64,000 nt of DNA, from contig CM045989.1 of the NCBI GenBank assembly GCA_025175895.1, positions 19,275,928 to 19,339,927 of the forward strand, given 5' to 3'. Under the pieces are notes generated by a model, which ran no database searches, was not told the DNA's origin, and saw only the letters and a program-made list of their open reading frames with translations. A program made the position numbers and the translations under genes. Source of the DNA: Wurfbainia villosa (Eukaryota > Streptophyta > Magnoliopsida > Zingiberales > Zingiberaceae). This document shows, piece by piece, positions 57,667-64,000 of the stretch. Positions within the stretch are counted from its first letter, which is position 1; each line of letters starts with the position of its first letter.

Positions 57667-60351
57667 TTACTCTACAAAGCACATACCAAGCTCTCTCCTT
57701 AGTGATGAAAATTCGGTTTCGGGAAGAGCTTTAGTGAAGATATCGGCAAGGTTGGACTTAGATTCTACATAATTTAGTTCAATGTCCCCTCTTGTCACAT
57801 GATCTCTTATGAAGTGATGTTTCACTTCAATGTGCTTGGTCCTAGAGTGATGTACCAGATTTTTGGTCAAGTTGATAGTACTCACATTATCACAATAAAC
57901 TTTAATGTTAGAGTAGTGTATCTCATAGTCCACAAGGGTATGCATCATCCAAAGTAATTGAGCTACACAACCACCCATAGCCACATATTCGGCTTCGGTG
58001 GTTGATAAAGCAACACAATGTTGCTTCCTACTACTCCAACTAACTAGGGAGGATCCAAGAAATTGGCATCCACCACTAGTACTCTTCCTATCCAATTTGC
58101 ACCCGGCATAATCGGAATCGGTATAGCCAAGCAATTCAAACGACCTTGTCCTAGGATACCAAAGTCCTACATTTAGGGTGCCTTTAATATATCTTAAAAT
58201 TCTCTTAACGACTACTAAAAGTGATTCTTTGGCACAAGATTGGTATCTTGCACACATACCTACCGCAAATAAGATATCGGGTCTACCAGCGGTTAGGTAT
58301 AGTAGGCTACCAATCATACTCCTATAAAGTTTAAGATCAATTGATTTACCTTCATGATCACTATCTATTCTAGTGCTAGTGGCCATAGGAGTGGTTACAA
58401 TTTTGGCATTTTCCAAACCAAATTTCTTGATCATTTCATTTGCATATTTGGTTTGATAAATGTGAATCCCTTCATTAGTTTGCTTGACTTGTAAACCTAG
58501 GAAAAAGGTAAGCTCTCCAACTAAACTCATTTCAAATTCATTTTCCATATTTTTTATAAAATCTTGGAGAAGATCATCATTTGTTGACCCAAAAATAATG
58601 TCATCAACATATACTTGGGCTATGAATATATCCTTTAATGTTGACTTTATAAACAACGTTTGATCTACTTGGCCTCTTCTAAAATCCTTAGAAATTAAGA
58701 AAGATGACAATCTTTCATACCATGCCCGAGGAGCTTGTTTTAACCCATATAATGCTTTCCTAAGCTTACATACATGGTTTGGATAATCTATATTCTCAAA
58801 TCCAGGTGGTTGCTCTACATATACTTCCTCCTTAATATAACCATTTAAGAATGCCGATTTAACATCCATTTGGTAAAGTTTAAATCCCATATAGGAAGCA
58901 TACCCTAAGAGAATTCTAATAGATTCTAACCTAGCAATCGGGGCATAAGTCTCATCATAGTCAAGCCCCTCAACTTGATTAAATCCCCTAGCAACCAACC
59001 TAGCCTTATTTCTAGTGATATTTCCTTGGTCATCTAGCTTATTCCTAAAGACCCATCTTGTAGTAATTATGGTGCTATCATTGGGTCTAGCTACTAATTC
59101 CCATACTTGACTTCTCTCAAATTGGGCCAATTCATCTTGCATTGCCAAAATCCAATCCGGATCATGTAATGCATCATTGATCGATTTGGGCTCAATTTGT
59201 GAAATAAGAGCTACTTGACTAGTAGGAGGTCTATAAAATGACCTAGTTCTTACTCCTTGAGATAGATCTCCTACTACTTGGTCAAGTGGATGATCTTGAT
59301 GAACTCTTAGGGTTCTAGAATGGGTTTCAACTTGATCATTATTATCTTCTACCCTCCTTTCATCATCGGAATCTCCTCTTTCTCCCCCTTGATCATTACC
59401 CCTTATGGTCAAATTTTGAAGTTGTTGGGTAATGCCTTGATTATTGTCATTAATATCCTTATCAATGGAGGATTTTCTAGGGTAGGTACTAGTGGTTTCA
59501 TCAAATTGAACATTAGAAGATTCCTCAATTCCTTGGGTTCTCTTATTGTAGACTCTATACCCTCTACTTGTGGATGAGTATCCAACTAGGATTCCCTCAT
59601 CCGCTTTGGATTCAAATTTTCCTAAGTTATCCTTGGTGTTTAGAATATACACTTTACATCCAAAAACTTTGAAATAATGAATTGTGGGGATAGTCCCATT
59701 CCATAATTCAAATGGTGTCTTTCCTAAAATCCTATGGATTTGAATCCTATTTTGGATATAGCAAACGGTATTAACCGCTTCCGCCCACAAGTAGCTAGGT
59801 AAAGAATATGCATTAAGCATAGTCCTAGCCGCCTCTTGTAAGGCACGATTTCTCCTTTCCACCACCCCATTTTGTTGGGGTGTTCTAGGACAAGAGAACT
59901 CATGCTTGTACCCTTGCTCTAAACAAAATTGTGAAAATTTAGAATTCTCAAATTCACCACCATGATCACTACGGATCCGGTTGATTTTGAGACTCTTTTC
60001 ATTTTCAACCCTTTTACTAAATCCTATGATTATTTCTAAGGTATCATCCTTATGTTTCATAAAATAGACCCAAGTATACCTAGAAAAATCATCTACTATA
60101 ACTAAACAATATTTGTTACCATTTAAAGAAGGAGTGCTATGGCAATCAAATAAATCAAGATGCAATAATTCTAATGGTAAGGAAGTATTAGTTAAGGTTT
60201 TACCTTTGTGTGATGCCTTTGTTTGTTTTCCTTCTTGGCATGCATCACACATTTTGTTCTTGACATACTTGATCTTTGGTAGCCCTTTGACCAACTCCAT
60301 CTTGGCTACCTTGGCTATGTTTTTCATGTTGATGTGCCCCAATCTCCTATG
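57667..60351 (-). pseudogene. Integrase, RT and RNase H of element F
   Basis: An uninterrupted 891-codon frame, the main part of a copia polyprotein. GAG-pre-integrase at the start (LGHINMKN, CDACQEGKQ). Integrase catalytic triad Asp63 (LHLDLF), Asp126 (RSDHGGEF) and Glu162 (QQNGVVERRNR). RT: MDVKSAFLNGYIKEEVYV near 492, LYGLKQAPRAW near 531, YVDD at 578-581. RNase H: Asp744 (TDSDYAG), Glu783 (TTEAEYVA), Asp818 (YCDN), Asp867 (NLADIFTKAL). All key residues are present. It ends at TAA. Upstream in the same frame a TGA replaces a probable Trp codon of WHRRLGH, separating it from the protease. Apart from stops this pol looks capable of function. Confidence 0.92.
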
Positions 60352-60765
60352 TCATAGCCAACTTTCTTCTTCTTTTGCAACAAGACACTTAGTAGAAATA
60401 TTAGAAGCATATGAAAGATCAACATAATAAATATTTGACTTCCTATATCCCACTAACATACAATCATTTAATTCCTTGTGCCTAATCATGCATTTAGAGG
60501 ATTCAAACGAGACATGATAGTTTGCATCACAAAGTTGACTAACACTTAATAAATTAAATTTCATATTTTCAACTAGTAAGACTTTGTGAATGACAATTTT
60601 AGGGGATACCTCAATTGTACCTCTACCTAATATCTTGAGTTTTCCACTATTCCCAAAGGACACCGCTCCCTTCTTCACATACTTAATTGTGGAGAACTTG
60701 CTCACATCCCCGGTCATATGTGTTGAGCAACCGCTATCCACAATTCACATACCTTGCTCTCCTAC
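60352..60765 (-). pseudogene. Protease segment of element F
   Basis: Same frame as gag and pol. IVDSGCSTHMTGD carries the copia aspartic protease DSG. A TGA precedes it (GM-stop-IVDSG, where Trp is usual), a TAG lies further upstream (FHVI-stop), and the TGA before HRRLGH closes it. Between them are QLCDANYHVSFESSKC and the linker to GAG-pre-integrase. All three stops are explicable as single transitions. Confidence 0.88.
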
Positions 60766-62382
60766 CTAAATCACATGAAAAATACAAGCTTTTGGTACCC
60801 AAACATTTGGACCGGTAACATTAAGTAAAAACTTCTTAGGTACCCATGCTTTCTTAACCTTTTCCTTAATGGTTGCTTTCCTATTAATCAATGAAATATA
60901 AGCAACTTCTTTTTCTTTTGGCTTATATCCTAAACCGGCCTTGTTGTAAACCGCTCTTTGTCGACTAAGGATCATATCAAGACATTTTAAGCCATTTGAA
61001 AATTTTTCTAAACATGTTTTTAATTCACTAACCTCATCCTTAAGTTTGTCATTTTCTTCCTTAAGCATGCAAGAATCAACATGTGAAGGTTTTTCATTCC
61101 TAATGGCCTTTAGTTCTACCTTCATGCTCTTAACCTTAGATTTAGACTTATCTAGAGCTTCTTTAAGATAGGCAATTGATTTATAGAGAAGCTTAACTTT
61201 GGGAGAGTTCATTACCTCATCGTCACTAGATGACGATTCATCACTTGAGGAGTCTTCTTGACTTGATGTATCAGAATCATCTCCTAGGGCCATGAGTGCC
61301 ACATGGCGTGTGATGTGGCAAAGCTCATTATCGGAGGAGGAGTCTTCAACACTTGGTGTGTCCCATGTGGTTTGAGCTACCATAGCCTCCTTCTTCTTCT
61401 TCTCCTTCTTGTCCTTCTTTTTCTTTTCTTTTTCCTCCTTCTTCTTTAGCTCCGGGCAATTTGGCTTTATGTGCCCCTTCTTGTTGCAAGAATGGCAAAT
61501 CACATTGTTATTGAAACTTGAATTACCACTAAACTTACCTTTTGAAGAATGAGACCCCTTCCTTGCTTCTCTACTCTTGAACTCCTTTGATTTCCTATAG
61601 AGCTTCTTGACAAAATTGGGCATCTCACTAGATGAGTCTTCATCACTACTTGAGTTATGCTCCGATTCGGATGATGATGATACTTCTTTTCTTTCCTTCT
61701 TCTTCTTTTCCTTATTTTCAACAAATAGAGCTAAACCCTTTTCCTTAGAGGACATGTTAGTTTGCTCATGTAATTCAAACTCACAAAATAATTCATCAAT
61801 TTTAATTTGAGAAAGATCCCTAGTTACCTTAATGGCATCAACTATAGAAGTCCATAAAGAATTTCTAGGAAATGCTTGAAGTATGTATCTTACCAAGTCT
61901 CGGTTGTCAACTCGCTCACCTATGATGTGAAGTCCATTCACAATCTCCTTGAACCTTCCATGCATTTGGCTTACGGTTTCATGCATCTTCATTTGGAAGG
62001 CTTGAAGTTGTCCAATTAGTAGGTCCTTCTTGGCCCTCTTTGACTCCTTGGAACCTTCATTTAGCTCAATGAGCTTTTCCCATAACTCCTTGGCGGATTC
62101 GAAAGGCCCCACCTTGTTGAGTTGCTCCATGGTAATGCCACATTGAATAGTGAGTACCGCCTTTGCATTTGATTCAAATTTCTTATTTATTTCCCTTGTC
62201 CAATCCTTGCTTGGAATAGGATTTCCATGTTCATCCACTGGTTCCTCGAAGCCATCTACAATGCTATGCCAAATTTCAATATTACTCATTAGATAGTACT
62301 TCATCCTACCTTTCCAATACGCAAAATGACTCCCATCGAAGAGCGGTGGCTTGGCGGTGCTATATCCCTCTTGAAGAGCCAT
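60766..62382 (-). pseudogene. Gag of element F, nearly intact
   Basis: Starts at ATG 62382 (MALQEGYSTAKPPLFDG); the open frame running further right to 62481 only crosses the junction with G. Order in gag numbering: capsid N-terminus with FAYWKGRMKYYL, capsid core (ELWEKLIELNEGSKESK; LQAFQMKMHETVSQMHGRFKEI), Lys/Glu and acidic Ser runs, zinc knuckle CHSCNKKGHIKPNC (about 296-309, complete), a Lys-rich block, a second acidic Ser/Asp block, a coiled coil, and the C-terminal QRAVYNKAGLGYKP and WVPK motifs shared with B. It ends at a TAG in the frame that leads into the protease. About 538 codons. Confidence 0.9.
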
Positions 62383-62469
62383 TGATGCCTTGGTTGATGG
62401 TGAGATCTTCCAAGCTATCCGGCCTTGGTTGAGCGAACCTTTCACCGTCAGAGAGCAGAACAGCGAAAG

Positions 62470-63520
62470 ATGGAGGATCAAGCTGCATCCGAGGTGAACA
62501 TAGGTAGCCGACCTCTGTGGGACTACGCAGCTTCTAGCGCTAGAGGATTCAGGTCGAGTATAGCTGGACCATCTATTTCAACAAATAACTTTGAGCTAAA
62601 GCTGACACTTATACATATGGTCCAGCAAAGCCAATTCGGGGGAGCTATGACTGAAGACCCAAACCGACACCTTGAGGCATTTCTTGAAATCTGCTCAACA
62701 ATGAAAATGAATGGAGTCCCTACTGATGAGATCTGCCTGAGCATGTTCCCATTTTCACTGCGGGATAAGGCTAAGACATGGCTTCACTCCCTACCTTCTA
62801 GAAGCATTACCACATGGGAGCAGTGTGAGCAGCAGTTTCTGAATAAATACTTCCCACCAAGTAAGACTGCTCACATGCGCCATCTTATCACGAGCTTTCG
62901 CCAGAAGGAGGGAGAGTTCTTATTCGAGGCTTGGGATCGCTATAAGGGGCTACTCTACCAATGCCCCCACCACGGACTGGAGAGGTGGCTGGTGATCCAC
63001 ATTTTCTATAATGGGATCGCTTACGCCACGAAGATGTCCCTAGATTCTACCGCAAGAGGAGCACTGATGAATAAGACCATAGAGGAAGCGGAAGAGCTTA
63101 TCGAAGAGGTGGCCCAGAACCACCATCAATGGGCTTCTGAACGTGGTCAACCTACACTTGCAGTGGGACAATACATTGTCAACTCTATGGACCACCTTTC
63201 GGCAAGGATGGACATGCTCAGCAGACGGTTTGAATCTTTGAATCCTTCATCTGCATGAACGGCCATTGATTTTGGAGAGGGAGCGGCAGTATATCAAGAG
63301 GAACACTATAGAGGGCCGAGGACCTCAGACGAGCAGATTGAGCATTGTGACGCGGTTGGGGACTATAACCAAAGGCCCCACAACCCATACTCCAATACTT
63401 ATAATCCTGGATGGAGAAATTACCCAAATTTCTCTTATAAGAATAACTCAGGAAATGCACAACCATCAGGGGATACGGGCAGCAGCAGGGCAATGGGCAA
63501 TGACCACAGAAGTCCAGACT
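62470..63520 (+). pseudogene. Gag of Athila-type element G
   Basis: Start chosen at ATG 62470 (MEDQAASEVN); the frame is open upstream only through the junction with F. Core: NFELKLTLIHMVQ, DPNRHLEAFLEICSTMK, FPFSLRDKAKTWLHSLP, WEQCEQQFLNKYFPPSKTA, FRQKEGEFLFEAWDRYKGLL, CPHHGLERW, FYNGIAYATK, MNKTIEEAEELIEEVAQ. A TGA at 63256-63258 interrupts, but the same frame continues with NPYSNTYNPGWRNYPNFSYK (about 63380-63440), so it is a nonsense mutation rather than the true end. A frameshift follows before 63528. Confidence 0.87.
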
Positions 63521-63527
63521 GGAACTA

Positions 63528-64000
63528 ATGATGGAGGACTTCATTGCTACCCAAACTAAGGCCAATGAGGAGTTTTGTCACCAACATCAGAAGTCTAAAA
63601 AATCACTCAGAGACTTGAAGGCCACCGTTGAAGGCCTTGCAAGTCATACCAGGATGTTGGAAATGCAAGTGGCCCAAATAGCCCAATCTGTATCGCAACC
63701 TGTGAAGAGCTCTTTGGCGAGTCAAGGAAAAGAGGAAGGAGTGGGGCAAAGTAGCCAATTCGCCAAGGGGTGTGCAGCCATGATTTCCACCCTACCTGAC
63801 TAAGCAAAGTTTGAAGAGAAGATTCCAATACAACTTGAGGACCCTAGTGAATTCGTTTTTCCCTGCTCAATTTATGGGGAGAGCTTCGACGAAGCACTAT
63901 GCGACTTGGGGTCATCAGTCAGTGTGATGTCCTACGCATACTATTTGAAGATGGGACTAAGCAAGCTCCAACTAGCAAATCTTGGTATTCGTATGGGGGA
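63528..64000 (+). pseudogene. Gag C-terminus and protease start of element G
   Basis: Frame with a coiled-coil C-terminal Gag part: EDFIATQTKANEEFCHQHQK and VEGLASHTRMLEMQVAQIAQ, typical of Athila. After a TAA at 63801 the same frame continues EEKIPIQLEDPSEFVFPCSI and ALCDLGSSVSVMSYAYYLKM, the aspartic protease (DLG followed by SVSVM). It runs off the window at 64000. Confidence 0.8.

Larger units (their letters stand above)
55319..62446 (-). mobile_element. Copia element F, 3' LTR present, 5' LTR missing
   Basis: Minus strand inside G. 3' LTR 55319-56643, polypurine tract, then pol, protease and gag in one frame to the gag ATG at 62382. On the minus strand the leader upstream of the ATG lasts only about 65 bp. 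At about 62446, where the PBS and 5' LTR should be, Athila sequence of G starts. No target duplication was found (left flank agaaa). The 5' LTR was lost together with part of G's leader, probably by deletion. Best-preserved coding region of the window. Confidence 0.87.
53622..64000 (+). mobile_element. Athila-type Ty3/gypsy element G, 5' part, split by F
   Basis: 5' LTR, PBS, a short leader to 55318, then minus-strand copia F, then gag and the start of protease (62470-64000). The rest is beyond the window. Gag motifs such as CPHHGLERW, MNKTIEEAEELIEE and NPYSNTYNPGWRN are typical of Athila. Related to J (25828-27010). Confidence 0.85.

Noticed and set aside
57667..62382. Endogenous pararetrovirus or retrovirus origin for the long pol frame
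   Set aside because: Order PR-INT-RT-RNaseH, tRNA-Met-type LTR lineage, and no movement or envelope gene: a Ty1/copia element.

Overview
The window is plant nuclear DNA, almost certainly intergenic heterochromatin of a flowering plant with a repeat-rich genome. Everything I can assign is LTR retrotransposon: Ty1/copia elements (domain order Gag-PR-INT-RT-RNaseH), one Ty3/gypsy chromovirus with a chromodomain, and two Ty3/gypsy elements of Athila type. Primer binding sites are the plant types: TGGTATCAGAGC (initiator tRNA-Met) for copia, and TTGGCACCATTGCTGGGGG-like for Athila. I see no host gene, rRNA, functional tRNA or CRISPR. The species cannot be named from this sequence.

The elements form a nested stack, read from TG...CA LTR ends and, where both ends are visible, 5-bp target duplications. 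LEFT HALF: copia D begins left of the window (LTR end 1-73) and runs to 25827. Its leader holds a solo LTR, C (102-17705, TSD aacaa). C was split by copia A (1462-17407, TSD ttgta). A's 5' LTR was split by copia B (2834-9337, TSD taaga). B carries a 155-bp solo LTR (7562-7716, TSD aaaat). D's 3' LTR carries another solo LTR (about 22993-24960). D itself sits in the LTR of a degraded Athila-type element J (25828-27010).

RIGHT HALF: J was hit by copia K (from 27011), a sister of A. K's 3' LTR was hit by minus-strand copia E (34952-43829, TSD gtcag) and by copia I (from 44489). I was hit in its gag by chromovirus H (minus strand, 46723-53251), H by a copia LTR fragment L (53252-53621), L by Athila-type G (53622 to beyond the window), and G by minus-strand copia F (55319 to about 62446). 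F has the best-preserved gag-pol: one reading frame broken by only three stops.

No element is intact. D, A, K, E and H have stops, frameshifts or altered catalytic residues. B and E have LTR pairs about 98-99% alike by eye but defective interiors, so they were probably mobilised in trans. The most interesting signals are non-coding: hairpin minisatellites with compensatory changes, perfect-palindrome clusters upstream of LTR TATA boxes, a four-hairpin array in the A/K leader, and a Gag deletion shared by A and K. I found no new system of non-transposon origin.
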